Position numbers and translations under genes: made by a program. Below the pieces are notes generated by a model. It was not told the DNA's origin. It searched no databases and worked only from the letters and a program-made list of their open reading frames with translations. Positions 50,836-60,197 of a DNA stretch of 64,000 bases are shown here, in pieces. Source of the stretch: Rhizobium rhizogenes. GTDB lineage: Bacteria > Pseudomonadota > Alphaproteobacteria > Rhizobiales > Rhizobiaceae. Within the stretch, counting starts at the first letter, position 1, and each line of letters opens with the position of its first letter. The stretch covers positions 2,404,501-2,468,500 of the forward strand of contig NZ_CP019701.2 in assembly GCF_002005205.3 (NCBI RefSeq), given 5' to 3'.

Positions 50836-51204
50836 ATGTTACAGCGCCGAATCGCCGCTCTGACCATGATGGTCGCAGGCGTCATTTTCACCGCAATGCC
50901 ATCTGCGGCGGCAGAGGATTTTCATAGCCGCCATGATTATCGGCATAGGCAATCACAGACAAGTTTCTCCACGGACGGGCTGCCGTCAACCCTGCCTGGC
51001 GGCACCTATGTGGGCGCGATATCGGCCCTGCGGATACGCGGCAACGGCAATTATTTTGCAATCGGCGGCGGGTTTACGCAAAGAGGAGCAGGGGATACGA
51101 CGGCCGCGCAACTTGCCCCCAAGGCTAAAATCATCAACGTCCATGCCGAAAGCGCGGGCGATGCCTGCGCCTACGAACATGGCGTCTGTATTATCAGGCC
51201 CTAG
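50836..51204 (+). CDS. Small secreted protein of unknown function
   Basis: The 122-residue protein has a Sec signal peptide (MLQRRIAALTMMVAGVIF..., cleavage near AAA before EDFHSRHDY). A His/Arg-rich stretch, a glycine-rich middle (LRIRGNGNYFAIGGG) and two C-terminal cysteines (DACAYEHGVCIIRP) likely to form a disulfide follow. No family was recognised. The ATG at 50836 is used; an ATG three codons upstream (50827) lies directly on the GGAGA site and is less likely. It is divergent from sdhC. Confidence 0.7.
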   Translation: MLQRRIAALTMMVAGVIFTAMPSAAAEDFHSRHDYRHRQSQTSFSTDGLPSTLPGGTYVGAISALRIRGNGNYFAIGGGFTQRGAGDTTAAQLAPKAKIINVHAESAGDACAYEHGVCIIRP

Positions 51205-51260
51205 GACATTCCGGTAAAAATGCAGAACGAGCTTGCGTTCGAAAATGCGGAACGCTCCGA

Positions 51261-51905
51261 TCAGATGAAGCGCCACACCGTGGTCTTTTTCACTTCGCTG
51301 TCTTCCAGCGCCCGCGTTACCGGCACCTGATAGGTGGCTTCAGCGCGAAGACGCTCTTTGGGCAGATAAGCCCGCCCCGGATCGCCGACGAGCACCCTCA
51401 CACCCTTTTCCGTCAGGTCCAGAAACCATGGCACCAGAAGATCGGCGAAGGCACGGTCGTAAAACACATCGCCCGCCAGCAGCACATCCGCCTCCACCGG
51501 CTTTCCGACCATATCGAGCCCCGTAAAACCGATATCCACGCCATTGAGCGCCGCATTCAGCCGAATGGCCGTTTCCGTCCATGGATCGATATCGGCGGCC
51601 AGGACCGTATCGGCACCCGCTTTCGCAGCCGCTATGGCGACCAACCCGGAGCCGCTGGCGAAATCCAGCACGCGTCTGCCGGAAACGCTTTCAGGGTGAT
51701 CGAGAACATAACGGGCAAGCCCCTGCCCGCCGGCCCAGGCAAAGGCCCAGAAGGGCGGCGGCAGGCCGATCTCCTCCAGTTCCTCTTCCGTCTTCAGCCA
51801 CAGCTCATGCGCTTCGGTGGCGAGATGAAGGCGCAATTCCGGCACATGCGGCGGATGCATGATGCCGGTATTGTCGAGAATGAAACGTTCGGGATCGGTC
51901 CTCAC
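51261..51905 (-). CDS. METTL20-like protein-lysine methyltransferase
   Basis: The protein of about 214 residues is a class I SAM-dependent methyltransferase: motif I VLDFASGSGLVAIAAAKAGA near residue 79, motif II VLAADIDPWTETAIRLNAA, and a post-II GDVFYD motif that matches the METTL20/ETFBKMT family. The PPPFWAFAWAGGQGLARYVL segment is also typical. The Agrobacterium METTL20 homologue is reported to methylate ETF-beta and ribosomal protein L7/L12; I infer this is that gene or a close relative. A GTG at 51905 is used because it starts 7 bases after the preceding stop; the frame extends to 51965. Confidence 0.82.
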   Translation of the reverse strand: MRTDPERFILDNTGIMHPPHVPELRLHLATEAHELWLKTEEELEEIGLPPPFWAFAWAGGQGLARYVLDHPESVSGRRVLDFASGSGLVAIAAAKAGADTVLAADIDPWTETAIRLNAALNGVDIGFTGLDMVGKPVEADVLLAGDVFYDRAFADLLVPWFLDLTEKGVRVLVGDPGRAYLPKERLRAEATYQVPVTRALEDSEVKKTTVWRFI

Positions 51906-51912
51906 CGAAGGA

Positions 51913-52356
51913 TCAGTCCGGTGATTTCGGCGGATTGGCGAGGTTGCCCATGCGGCAGACCTCAAGATATTCCTCTTCCGTCACGGGCTGCACGGAGAGC
52001 CGCATGGAGGTGACGAGCGACATCTTCTCCAATTTGGGGTTGGCCTTCACATCCTTCAGCGAAACCGGCTGCGGCATATCGCAGACAGCGCGGATATCCA
52101 CGCAATCCCATTTCAGATCCCCTTCGGCGGTCGAGTCCGGATGCGACAGCGCGCAGACTTCGACGATGCCGACGACATCCAGCCCCTCATTGGAATGATA
52201 GAAGAAACCCTTGTCGCCGATCTTCATGGCGCGCATGTTGTTGCGCGCCTGATAATTGCGCACGCCGGTCCATTCTTCGCCCGCCTCGCCCTTGGCCTTC
52301 TGCATCTCCCAGGACCATTTGAACGGCTCGGACTTGTAAAGCCAGTAATTCGCCAT
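51913..52356 (-). CDS. EVE domain protein
   Basis: The 147-residue protein is a single EVE (PUA-like) domain: it starts MANYWLYKSEPFKWSWEMQ and has WTGVRNYQARNNMRAMKIGD near residue 29 and the GFFYHSNEGLDVVGIVEV strand region. EVE domains bind modified bases in DNA or RNA; the bacterial stand-alone role is not settled. It lies 6 bases after the YciI gene and 7 bases before the methyltransferase, forming a tight run. Confidence 0.92.
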   Translation of the reverse strand: MANYWLYKSEPFKWSWEMQKAKGEAGEEWTGVRNYQARNNMRAMKIGDKGFFYHSNEGLDVVGIVEVCALSHPDSTAEGDLKWDCVDIRAVCDMPQPVSLKDVKANPKLEKMSLVTSMRLSVQPVTEEEYLEVCRMGNLANPPKSPD

Positions 52357-52362
52357 GCCCGC

Positions 52363-52656
52363 TCAAGCTCCCGGATTGTTGAAGACCCAATTGTAGGGCT
52401 TCACATCCACGCTTTCGAACAGGCCGGCCTTGGCATAGGGGTCGGCATCGGCGAGCGCCTTCGCGGCATCGATATCAGCGGCTTCAACGATCACGAGGCT
52501 GCCATTCGGCTTGCCTTCGGCATCCAGAAACGGACCGGCGATCTTCAGCGTGCCCTCGGCATTCAGCTTGTTCAGGTGCTCCAGATGCGCCGGGCGCGTT
52601 TCCATGCGCACATTCAGATGGCCGGGCTTGTCCTTGCAGATAAAGGCAAACAGCAT
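52363..52656 (-). CDS. YciI family protein
   Basis: The 97-residue protein shows the YciI fold: MLFAFICKDKPGHLNVRMET, HLEHLNKLNAEGTLKIAGPF with the conserved histidine, then GSLVIVEAADIDAAKALADADPYAKAGLF. Family members are small dimeric enzymes or stand-alone domains with a possible His-Asp active site; the function is unknown. It is placed between gpsA (63-base gap) and the EVE gene. Confidence 0.92.
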   Translation of the reverse strand: MLFAFICKDKPGHLNVRMETRPAHLEHLNKLNAEGTLKIAGPFLDAEGKPNGSLVIVEAADIDAAKALADADPYAKAGLFESVDVKPYNWVFNNPGA

Positions 52657-52719
52657 TTTCGTCTCCTCGTTAAAACATGTCTTCCAAAAGCGTCAGCGGC
52701 TTGGAGCAAAGACCCACCC

Positions 52720-53703
52720 TCATTCGGTGGTGATGGGCCGTGTCATCAATTGTTGCATGGCGCTCACCACATCCAGATTGCCGTCGATGATGGCAGCCAC
52801 CGCTTCGGTAACCGGCATGTCGACGGCATGACTTTCTCCGAGCCGGGCGGCGACGGCAGCCGCAAAGGCACCCTCCACCAACCCGCCGGACATATCCTTG
52901 CCCTCACCCCGGCCAAGCGCGATGCCGAAACGCAGGTTGCGCGACTGGTGGCTGGTGGCGGTCAGCACCAGATCGCCGAGGCCCGAGAGGCCGCGCACCG
53001 TGTCCGCCTTGCCACCCATCGCAACGATGAGACGCGACATCTCGGCAAGGCCGCGCGAAATCAGCGCCGCCCGGGCGGAATCACCAAGACCCGCGCCTTC
53101 GACGATGCCGGCGGCAATGGCCAGCACATTCTTCAGCGCCCCGCCAAGCTGCACGCCGATACGGTCGGTGGAAGCATAAAGCCGGAAGGTCCTGCCGGAA
53201 ATCGTGGTCGCCAGCCGTTCGGCAACCACCGCGTCTTCCGCCGCAATCGCCATGGCGGTGGGCAGGCCGCGTGCGATATCTGCCGCAAATCCCGGACCGG
53301 AAAGGACCGCAATCGGATGATGCGGCAGCTCCGCCTCGAGAAGTTCCGTCAGCAGGCGACCGGAGCTGCGGTCGATACCCTTGGCGCAGGTGACGATGAC
53401 AGACTCGTTAGCCAGATAAGGACCATAATGACGCGCCGCATCCGCATGAGCCTGCGAGGGCATGGCGAAGAGCACGATATTGGCGCCCGCCAGCACATCC
53501 GGCTCGGCCGAAAATTCAAGCGCGTCCGGCAGTTCGACACCCGGCAGAGCCGCCTCGTGAACACGATCAGCCTTCAGATCGGCCATCAGCGATGCATCAC
53601 GTCCGAGCAAGGTGACGTCATGCCGGTTTTCCAGCGCAATGACGACGGCAAGCGCAGTTCCGAAGGCGCCAGCGCCGATGACGACGATTTTTTCCCGCTG
53701 CAT
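52720..53703 (-). CDS. gpsA: Glycerol-3-phosphate dehydrogenase [NAD(P)+]
   Basis: The 327-residue enzyme makes sn-glycerol-3-phosphate for phospholipids. The nucleotide motif [18 protein letters not shown] is at residues 6-23. Other conserved parts are the catalytic lysine region with [21 protein letters not shown] near residue 182 and [16 protein letters not shown] near residue 138. Its ATG shares one base with the tsaD stop (TGATG), so translation is coupled. Confidence 0.96.
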   Translation of the reverse strand: MQREKIVVIGAGAFGTALAVVIALENRHDVTLLGRDASLMADLKADRVHEAALPGVELPDALEFSAEPDVLAGANIVLFAMPSQAHADAARHYGPYLANESVIVTCAKGIDRSSGRLLTELLEAELPHHPIAVLSGPGFAADIARGLPTAMAIAAEDAVVAERLATTISGRTFRLYASTDRIGVQLGGALKNVLAIAAGIVEGAGLGDSARAALISRGLAEMSRLIVAMGGKADTVRGLSGLGDLVLTATSHQSRNLRFGIALGRGEGKDMSGGLVEGAFAAAVAARLGESHAVDMPVTEAVAAIIDGNLDVVSAMQQLMTRPITTE

Positions 53704-54800
53704 CAGGCCTTGGCTCCCCTTTTGCCGAAACCGATCAACGTCTCCGCATTGCCATCAAGTGGCCAGCGCGAGCGCGGCGGTATCTCCAGCGGATCGGCTT
53801 GCCTGCCATCCGCCATGCGCTCCAGTCCCGCCCAGGCGATCATTGCCGCATTGTCGGTGCAAAGCCGGTGTGGCGGCGCAACGAAACGGAAGCCATGCGT
53901 ATCGCAAAGCGCCTGCAGTGTCTGGCGGATTTCCTGATTGGCCGCAACGCCGCCGGCCACGACCAGCGCCGGTTTGGTTTCCAGCTGCGGAAACTCCTGG
54001 CTGAACCGGGCAAGGCCGCGGCCGATGCGATCCTTGAGGGTGCGCGACACCGCCTTCTGGAAGGAGGCGCAGATATCGGCAATATCCTGCTCCGAAAGCG
54101 GCGCGATGGCGGTCGCCGCCTGCCGCACCGCCGTCTTCAGGCCGGAGAAGGAAAAATCCAAACGGGTTTCGCCGACCATCGGGCGCGGCAGCGGAAACCG
54201 GTTCGGGTCACCCTTCGCCGCCGCCTTCTCGACCGCCGGGCCACCGGGATAGGGCAGGCCTAAAAGTTTCGCCGTCTTGTCGAAGGCTTCACCCAAAGCG
54301 TCATCGATGGTGGTGCCCCAGCGCTCATAATCGCCCACGCCACGCACCAGCACCAGCTGGGTATGGCCGCCGGAAACCAGCAGCATCAGATAGGGAAAAG
54401 ACAGGCCATCGGTCAGCCGCGCCGTCAGCGCATGGCCCTCCAGATGGTTGATGGCGTAAAGCGGCTTATCCGCCGCCTTGGCTATCGCCTTGCCCGTCAT
54501 CAAACCCACCAGCAGGCCACCGATGAGGCCGGGTCCGGAGGTGGCGGCAATGGCGTCGACATCGGCAAGCGTGACACCCGCCTGTTCCAGCGCTTCTTCC
54601 ACCAGCGTGTCCAGCGCCTCGACATGGGCGCGCGCGGCAATTTCCGGCACGACGCCACCATAGGCGCTGTGCTCCTCAAGCTGCGACAAAACGACGTCGG
54701 AGACGATCTCGCCACGCCCGTCCGCATGCCGAACCACAATGGATGCGGCGGTTTCGTCACAGCTTGTTTCTATGCCGAGGATACGAAGAAAGGGGGTCAT
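53703..54800 (-). CDS. tsaD: tRNA N6-adenosine threonylcarbamoyltransferase
   Basis: The 365-residue ASKHA-fold enzyme puts the threonylcarbamoyl group on A37 of ANN-reading tRNAs. It has the N-terminal phosphate loop [16 protein letters not shown], metal-binding histidines in [12 protein letters not shown] near residue 111 and [20 protein letters not shown] near residue 134. Later motifs are [14 protein letters not shown] and [12 protein letters not shown]. The ATG at 54800 is used; a TTG just before it extends the frame by one. It is divergent from hemC with a 73-base gap. Confidence 0.96.
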   Translation of the reverse strand: MTPFLRILGIETSCDETAASIVVRHADGRGEIVSDVVLSQLEEHSAYGGVVPEIAARAHVEALDTLVEEALEQAGVTLADVDAIAATSGPGLIGGLLVGLMTGKAIAKAADKPLYAINHLEGHALTARLTDGLSFPYLMLLVSGGHTQLVLVRGVGDYERWGTTIDDALGEAFDKTAKLLGLPYPGGPAVEKAAAKGDPNRFPLPRPMVGETRLDFSFSGLKTAVRQAATAIAPLSEQDIADICASFQKAVSRTLKDRIGRGLARFSQEFPQLETKPALVVAGGVAANQEIRQTLQALCDTHGFRFVAPPHRLCTDNAAMIAWAGLERMADGRQADPLEIPPRSRWPLDGNAETLIGFGKRGAKA

Positions 54801-54873
54801 CAAATCTGTTCGTTCATTGCGATCATGCGCTGAGTTGGTCTAAGACAACTCCGGTAACAATGGATAGACGCGG

Positions 54874-55803
54874 ATGCAAACAAAACCTTTCCGAATCGGC
54901 ACGCGCGGCAGCCCTCTGGCGCTCGCACAGGCTTATGAGACCCGCAGCCGGCTGATGTCGGCGCATGGCCTGCCGGAAGACATGTTCGAAATCGTCGTGC
55001 TATCCACCAAGGGTGATCGGATAACCGACCGCGCTCTGTCGGAGATCGGCGGCAAGGGCCTGTTCACTGAAGAACTGGAGAGCCAGCTTCTGTCCGGCGA
55101 ACTCGATATTGCCGTGCATTCCTCCAAGGACATGCCGACCGTCTTGCCCGAGGGCCTGCATCTCTCTGCCTTCCTGCCACGCGAAGACATGCGCGACGCC
55201 TTTATCGGCCGCACCGCGCCGAAGCTTCTGGAGTTGCCGCAGGGCGCCGTTGTCGGCTCCGCCTCTCTGCGCCGTCAGGCGTTGATCCGCCGCCTGCGGC
55301 CGGATCTGAGCGTCATCGTTTTCCGCGGCTTGGTCGACACCCGCCTGCGCAAGCTTGAAGAAGGCCAGGCGGATGCCACACTTCTTGCCTTTGCCGGCCT
55401 GAAAAGGCTCGGCAAGGAGAATGTCCCGACGGAAATTCTCGACCCGAAGGAATTCCCCCCCGCTCCGGCACAAGGCGCGATCTGTGTGGAAAGCCGCATC
55501 GGCGATACGCGCATGGACGAGCTGCTTGCCCCCATAAATGACAGGCCGACTTTTGACGCCGTGACCTGTGAGCGCGCCTTTCTGGCCGCACTTGACGGCT
55601 CCTGTCGTACGCCGATCGCCGGTTATGCGACCTGCGACGGCGAAGATTTGCATTTTTCCGGCCTGATCCTTACCCCCGATGGCCAGACGAGCCACGGCAT
55701 TGAAATCTCCGGCAACCGCAGGGATGCGGCAAAACTCGGCCGACAGGCCGGCGAAGAGGCGCGCGCCAGGGCGGGCAGCAATTTCTTCGAAGGCTGGAGC
55801 TGA
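54874..55803 (+). CDS. hemC: Porphobilinogen deaminase (hydroxymethylbilane synthase)
   Basis: The 309-residue enzyme joins four porphobilinogens into hydroxymethylbilane. It begins [19 protein letters not shown] and has the conserved [11 protein letters not shown] segment near residue 83 with the catalytic aspartate. The dipyrromethane cofactor cysteine lies in [14 protein letters not shown] near residue 243. It heads the rightward hemC-hemD-mic60-hemY run and is divergent from tsaD. Confidence 0.97.
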   Translation: MQTKPFRIGTRGSPLALAQAYETRSRLMSAHGLPEDMFEIVVLSTKGDRITDRALSEIGGKGLFTEELESQLLSGELDIAVHSSKDMPTVLPEGLHLSAFLPREDMRDAFIGRTAPKLLELPQGAVVGSASLRRQALIRRLRPDLSVIVFRGLVDTRLRKLEEGQADATLLAFAGLKRLGKENVPTEILDPKEFPPAPAQGAICVESRIGDTRMDELLAPINDRPTFDAVTCERAFLAALDGSCRTPIAGYATCDGEDLHFSGLILTPDGQTSHGIEISGNRRDAAKLGRQAGEEARARAGSNFFEGWS

Positions 55804-55807
55804 GCCG

Positions 55808-56548
55808 GTGCGAATCGTCGTCACCCGGCCGCAGCGTTCGGGCGAAAGGACGGCCGCAAAGCTTGAAGCGCTCGGCCATGAGCCGGTGCTTCTTCCGCTG
55901 TTTCATCCCGTCCATCATGGCGAACGCGCCATCTCGGCGCTCTCCGGTCCGCTGGCGGCTATCGCGGTAACCAGCGCAGAGGCGGTGCGGGCACTGGACA
56001 CATTCGGAGAGCAGCTGGCCCCGCATCTGTCGAAACCGCTTTTTGCGGTCGGCGGAGCAACGGCGCAGGCAGCGGAAAAAGCCGGATTCGGGCAGATATT
56101 CACCGCGTCAGGAGATGCGCTCGGTCTGACTGCACTGGTGACGGAACACCGCGCCTTTTTTTCCGAGGAACAACCCCTCCTCTATCTCGCCGGCAGGCCA
56201 CGCGGCTCCGTCTTCGAGGAAGGCCTTGCCGCAGCGGGCATTCCGTTCAAAACGGTCGACTGCTACGAGATGCTGCCCTCGGATATCCCCGAAAACATGC
56301 TTGAAACGGCCCTTCTCGACACCGCTGCCGATGTAGTCCTGCTCTACTCCTCGGAGTCGGCACGGGCCTTTTTCCGCCATGCATCGGCGGAAAAATATGT
56401 GGCGGCGCTGGCGGCGGTCCAGTTCATCTGCATCAGCCGCAATGTGCTTTCTCTGGTTCCGGAAATCTTCCGCTCAAAGGCCATCGCCGCCGAAGAGCCG
56501 AGCGAGGCCGCGATGTTCGAACTTCTGCGCCAGAACTCTGGAACCTAA
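55808..56548 (+). CDS. hemD: Uroporphyrinogen-III synthase
   Basis: The protein of about 246 residues closes hydroxymethylbilane with ring D inversion. Sequence conservation in this family is low; recognisable parts are VRIVVTRPQRSGERTAAKLE at the start, AVTSAEAVRALDTFG, LYLAGRPRGSVFEEGL and DVVLLYSSESARAF near residue 179. The GTG at 55808 starts 4 bases after the hemC stop and gives the usual N-terminus; the upstream open frame is an overlap with hemC. Position after hemC supports the call. Confidence 0.92.
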   Translation: MRIVVTRPQRSGERTAAKLEALGHEPVLLPLFHPVHHGERAISALSGPLAAIAVTSAEAVRALDTFGEQLAPHLSKPLFAVGGATAQAAEKAGFGQIFTASGDALGLTALVTEHRAFFSEEQPLLYLAGRPRGSVFEEGLAAAGIPFKTVDCYEMLPSDIPENMLETALLDTAADVVLLYSSESARAFFRHASAEKYVAALAAVQFICISRNVLSLVPEIFRSKAIAAEEPSEAAMFELLRQNSGT

Positions 56549-56621
56549 TTGGCGTTCGCCCCTTTCCTTTGCCGCCGTCACTGACTAGGTTTAGATTACT
56601 GCAGGCAGAAATGAGGTTGTC

Positions 56622-58073
56622 ATGGTATCGGGAAAGCCGCCACGCCACTCCAAGTCCAAAGCCGAACCGGTCACAATCGACCTGGACGCAAAAGACGTGA
56701 AAGCAATTTCCGCCGAAGGGGACGCTGCCGGGACGGATGAAAAGCTCGATGACAAAACGCCAGCGTCACCTGTAAAACCGGGCGCTCCGGAAACAAAGCC
56801 TGAAGCAGTCGCAACGGGCAATCCCGCGCCCGTCTGGGATCAGCCGAAGAAAACCCCTATCGAGCCCGAGCCCAATGTCGGCAAAGCGGACTCCGCAGCC
56901 GCCGGACCGAAGGCTGAAAGCATCGGGGACAAGCAGAAAGAGCCCGTCTCGTCGGTTCCTGTTCCGCCCAAAGCCGACGCAAAACCGACGGCGGATACAG
57001 CCGGAGCGAGCGCCGCCGCAACTGCTGCTGCGGCTTCGAAACCGGCTTTTGGCGCCACAGCCTCCGCCGGCACATCCGGCAACGCCTCTGCCGCGAAACC
57101 ATCGGCCACGACCCCGTCTTCAGGGCCGGCCAAACCGTCCACACCACCGCAGGCGGAGCGCAAACAGGCGGCGACCTCGGGCCTGATCGCAGCCGGTATC
57201 GTCGGCGGCCTCATCGCCCTCGCCGCCGCCGGCAGCATGCAATATGCCGGTATCCTCCCCTCTTCCAATTCCGGAAAAGCCGGAAGCGATGAGATCGCCG
57301 CATTGAAAACCGATATCACCAGCCTGCGGCAGCAACTCGCCAATGCCCCGGCGGCGGACACTTCGGCACTGGAACAGCGCATCGCGACGCTCGAAGGCGC
57401 GAAGGGTGAGGCCCCGCAGGTCGATGGGCTTGCGGAAAAAATCGCCGCGCTGGAAACCGCCCTGCAGTCGGAACGATCCGCGCAGGCCTCGGCGACAGCG
57501 GAACTGACGCGACGCCTCGCCGATGCGGAAACCAAGATCAACGAACCGCGTGACGATATTGAAGTCGCCCGCGCCATCGCCTCGGCCGCGCTGAAGGCCG
57601 CGATCGATCGCGGTGGTCCGTTCCTCACGGAACTCGACACGCTCTCCAAGGTCACGCCTGATGATCCGGCCATTGCATCGCTGCAATCCTTTGCCGCAAC
57701 CGGCGTGCCGTCGCGTTCGGAGCTGATGCAGAAATTCCCTGATATCGCCAATGCGATGCTATCGGCCATCAATCAGCCCGACCCCAATCAGGGCATCATG
57801 GAGCGCCTGACGGAAAGCGCCTTTTCGCTGGTAAAGGTACGCCCGGTCGGAAATATCGAAGGTGAGACGCCCGATGCCATGATCGCGCGCATGGAAAACA
57901 AGCTGCGCAACGGCGATCTGCAGGGCGCGGCACTTGAATGGAACGGGCTTCCCGAGGCTGCCAGAACGGCGTCCGCCGACTATAAAAAATCTCTGGATGC
58001 ACGCATCGAGGTCGAAAATCTGGTGGGCGGCACGTTGAACCGCGCCATCACCAGCACCGGCAGACAGGGGTAA
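56622..58073 (+). CDS. Mic60/mitofilin-like inner-membrane protein of the hem cluster
   Basis: The 483-residue protein has a long Ala/Pro/Lys-rich N-terminal part (1-180). One membrane helix follows at about 186-211 (LIAAGIVGGLIALAAAGSMQ), then a probable coiled coil at 222-320 rich in Glu, Ala and Leu, and a C-terminal helical domain. This layout, and its place between hemD and hemY, matches alphaproteobacterial Mic60 homologues, linked to membrane shaping and relatives of the mitochondrial cristae organiser. The mitofilin motif itself is weak by eye, so this rests on architecture and synteny. Confidence 0.78.
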   Translation: MVSGKPPRHSKSKAEPVTIDLDAKDVKAISAEGDAAGTDEKLDDKTPASPVKPGAPETKPEAVATGNPAPVWDQPKKTPIEPEPNVGKADSAAAGPKAESIGDKQKEPVSSVPVPPKADAKPTADTAGASAAATAAAASKPAFGATASAGTSGNASAAKPSATTPSSGPAKPSTPPQAERKQAATSGLIAAGIVGGLIALAAAGSMQYAGILPSSNSGKAGSDEIAALKTDITSLRQQLANAPAADTSALEQRIATLEGAKGEAPQVDGLAEKIAALETALQSERSAQASATAELTRRLADAETKINEPRDDIEVARAIASAALKAAIDRGGPFLTELDTLSKVTPDDPAIASLQSFAATGVPSRSELMQKFPDIANAMLSAINQPDPNQGIMERLTESAFSLVKVRPVGNIEGETPDAMIARMENKLRNGDLQGAALEWNGLPEAARTASADYKKSLDARIEVENLVGGTLNRAITSTGRQG

Positions 58074-58077
58074 GGGC

Positions 58078-59694
58078 ATGACCAGAATTCTGACTTTCGC
58101 CCTTCTCGTTCTGGCGCTCGGTTTCGGTTTCTCGTGGCTGGCAGACCGGCCGGGCGTGCTTTCCATCGTCTGGCAGGGCCAGCTGATCGAAATGAGCCTG
58201 ATGGTCGCCGCCTCCATCATCGCAGCACTGGTTGCGGCCGTCATGCTGGTCTGGTGGATTGTCAATGCCATCTGGACCTCACCCAATGCCGCCCGTCGTT
58301 ATTTCCGTGCCCGCAAGCGCGACCGCGGTTATCAGGCGCTCTCCACCGGCCTCATCGCCGCCGGTGCCGGAAACGCCATTCTCGCCCGCAAGATGACGGC
58401 CCGCACACAAGGGCTGCTCAGCGCCGATCAGGAACCACTGATCCACCTCCTCGATGCGCAGGCCGATCTCATCGAAGGCAAATATGACGAGGCGCGCCGC
58501 AAGTTCGAGGCCATGGCCCGCGATCCCGAAACCCGCGAGCTTGGCCTTCGCGGCCTTTACATCGAAGCCCGTCGTCAGGGCGCTTATGAGGCCGCCCAGC
58601 AATATGCCGAGGACGCGGCGGAAAAAGCCCCCTACCTGCCCTGGGCAGCACAGGCGACGCTGGAAAATCGTTGTCGCAACGGACAATGGGATGACGCGAT
58701 CCGTCTGCTGGACCAGCAGAAGGCGGCCAGCGTCATCGAACGCGGCGAAGCGGAGCGCCTGAAAGCCGTGCTTCTCACCGCCAAGGCCGGCGAAAAGCTG
58801 GAAAGCGATCCTGTCGGTGCGCGCGAGGATGCCAAGCACGCTCTGAAGCTCGCAAAAAGCTTGGTCCCGGCAGCTCTGATCGCGGCAAGGTCCTATCTAC
58901 GCGAAGACAATCTGCGCAAGGCCGCCACGGTTCTGGAGCCCGTGTGGAAAAACGATCCACATCCGCAGATCGCCGAACTTTATGTCCGCGCCCGCAGCGG
59001 CGATACCGCCATCGACCGGCTGAAACGCGCCGAGCGGCTCGAGAGCCTGAAACCCAACAATATCGAATCCCTGTTCGCCGTCGCGCAGGCAGCACTCGAC
59101 GCAAAGGAATTCGCCAAGGCGCGGGCCAAGGCTGAAGCCGCAGCCCGGATCGAGCCGCGCGAGAGCATCTTCCTGCTGATGGCCGATATTGAGGAAGCGG
59201 AAACCGGCGATCAGGGCCGGGTTCGCTACTGGATGGCGCAGGCGTTGCGCGCGCCGCGCGATCCGGCCTGGGTGGCCGATGGCATCGTCTCTGAGAAATG
59301 GCTGCCGGTTTCGCCCGTCACGGGCCGTCTCGATGCCTTCGAATGGAAAGCGCCTTTTGGCCAGCTCGAAGGTCCCGTCGAAGACCTGACAATTGAAAAT
59401 GCGATTGCCGCCGCACCCGCAAGGGCCGAACCGGTTGCGAAAACAATCGTTGTTGAAGCTGCTCCCGAGCCTCGCACAGAGCCGAGGCCCGCTCCCGCCA
59501 CACCGATAGAGGTGGCGCCGACCGTATCGGTTCCCAAGGAGAAAAAACCCGTTACGATTGAAGCGCCGGTTGAAACCGAAGCTGCGGACGAAAAGGCGGA
59601 GGCCGTACCCTTTTTTGGCGGCGCACCGGATGATCCCGGCGTCAAGAAACCCGGCGCGGAAGCCGAACCCAAGACCCGGCTCAAACTCTTCTGA
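58078..59694 (+). CDS. hemY: HemY-like TPR membrane protein of the hem cluster
   Basis: The 538-residue protein has two N-terminal membrane helices (about 4-22 and 40-64) and the HemY_N signature around SWLADRPGVLSIVWQGQLIE. A long stretch of TPR-like helices follows (about 95-410), then a Pro/Ala/Glu-rich tail. Despite the name it is not protoporphyrinogen oxidase; it is a scaffold-like protein usually found downstream of hemCD. It starts 4 bases after the Mic60-like gene, so the two are co-translated. Confidence 0.9.
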   Translation: MTRILTFALLVLALGFGFSWLADRPGVLSIVWQGQLIEMSLMVAASIIAALVAAVMLVWWIVNAIWTSPNAARRYFRARKRDRGYQALSTGLIAAGAGNAILARKMTARTQGLLSADQEPLIHLLDAQADLIEGKYDEARRKFEAMARDPETRELGLRGLYIEARRQGAYEAAQQYAEDAAEKAPYLPWAAQATLENRCRNGQWDDAIRLLDQQKAASVIERGEAERLKAVLLTAKAGEKLESDPVGAREDAKHALKLAKSLVPAALIAARSYLREDNLRKAATVLEPVWKNDPHPQIAELYVRARSGDTAIDRLKRAERLESLKPNNIESLFAVAQAALDAKEFAKARAKAEAAARIEPRESIFLLMADIEEAETGDQGRVRYWMAQALRAPRDPAWVADGIVSEKWLPVSPVTGRLDAFEWKAPFGQLEGPVEDLTIENAIAAAPARAEPVAKTIVVEAAPEPRTEPRPAPATPIEVAPTVSVPKEKKPVTIEAPVETEAADEKAEAVPFFGGAPDDPGVKKPGAEAEPKTRLKLF

Positions 59695-59708
59695 CCAACA
59701 GGATATCG

Positions 59709-60197
59709 ATGCTCAACCGGATTCAGTCGTTTATTCAGAACCTCGTCGGTCCGCATGCGGATGATTTCAGCCCTGATGATCTGAGGGTGGCGGTGGCCGC
59801 CCTCTGTTTTCAGGTGATGGAAGCGGACGGCACTGTCTCGAAAAGCGAGCGTGACCGGCTGCGTGAAATCCTGCAGGACTATTATCATCTCGATTCCGGC
59901 AAGCTGGATGCGCTTCTTGACGCCGGTCAGGAGGCTGGCAAGGAAGCCGTCGATTATTACCGCTTCACCACCGATATACGCCGTCATCTCGACGAAGATC
60001 AGCGCGTGGAGCTTATTGGCATATTATGGGATATTGTTTACGCTGACGGCGAACGAAGCGAAATGGAAGACCATGTGATCTGGCGTGTTGCCGATCTGCT
60101 CGGTGTTTCCGTGCGCGACAGGGTTCTGCAACGTCAGCAGGCCGCCACGAGGTCCGGGCCCGCTGAAGAAAGCGAAAACGAAGACGATGCTGTTTGA
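59709..60197 (+). CDS. TerB-like (TerB/DjlA fold) protein
   Basis: The 162-residue protein is all-helical and carries the acidic loops typical of the TerB fold: QVMEADGTVSKSERDRLREI near residue 36 and DIVYADGERSEMEDHVIW near residue 107. Such loops bind metal in TerB. The C-terminus is acidic (EESENEDDAV). Tellurite resistance is not implied. It starts 14 bases after hemY and overlaps the next gene by 11 bases. Confidence 0.87.
   Translation: MLNRIQSFIQNLVGPHADDFSPDDLRVAVAALCFQVMEADGTVSKSERDRLREILQDYYHLDSGKLDALLDAGQEAGKEAVDYYRFTTDIRRHLDEDQRVELIGILWDIVYADGERSEMEDHVIWRVADLLGVSVRDRVLQRQQAATRSGPAEESENEDDAV

Noticed and set aside
59709..60197. Tellurite-resistance island suggested by the TerB-like gene
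   Set aside because: No terC, terD or terZ genes are nearby; the gene sits in a housekeeping hem cluster and the fold is widespread.
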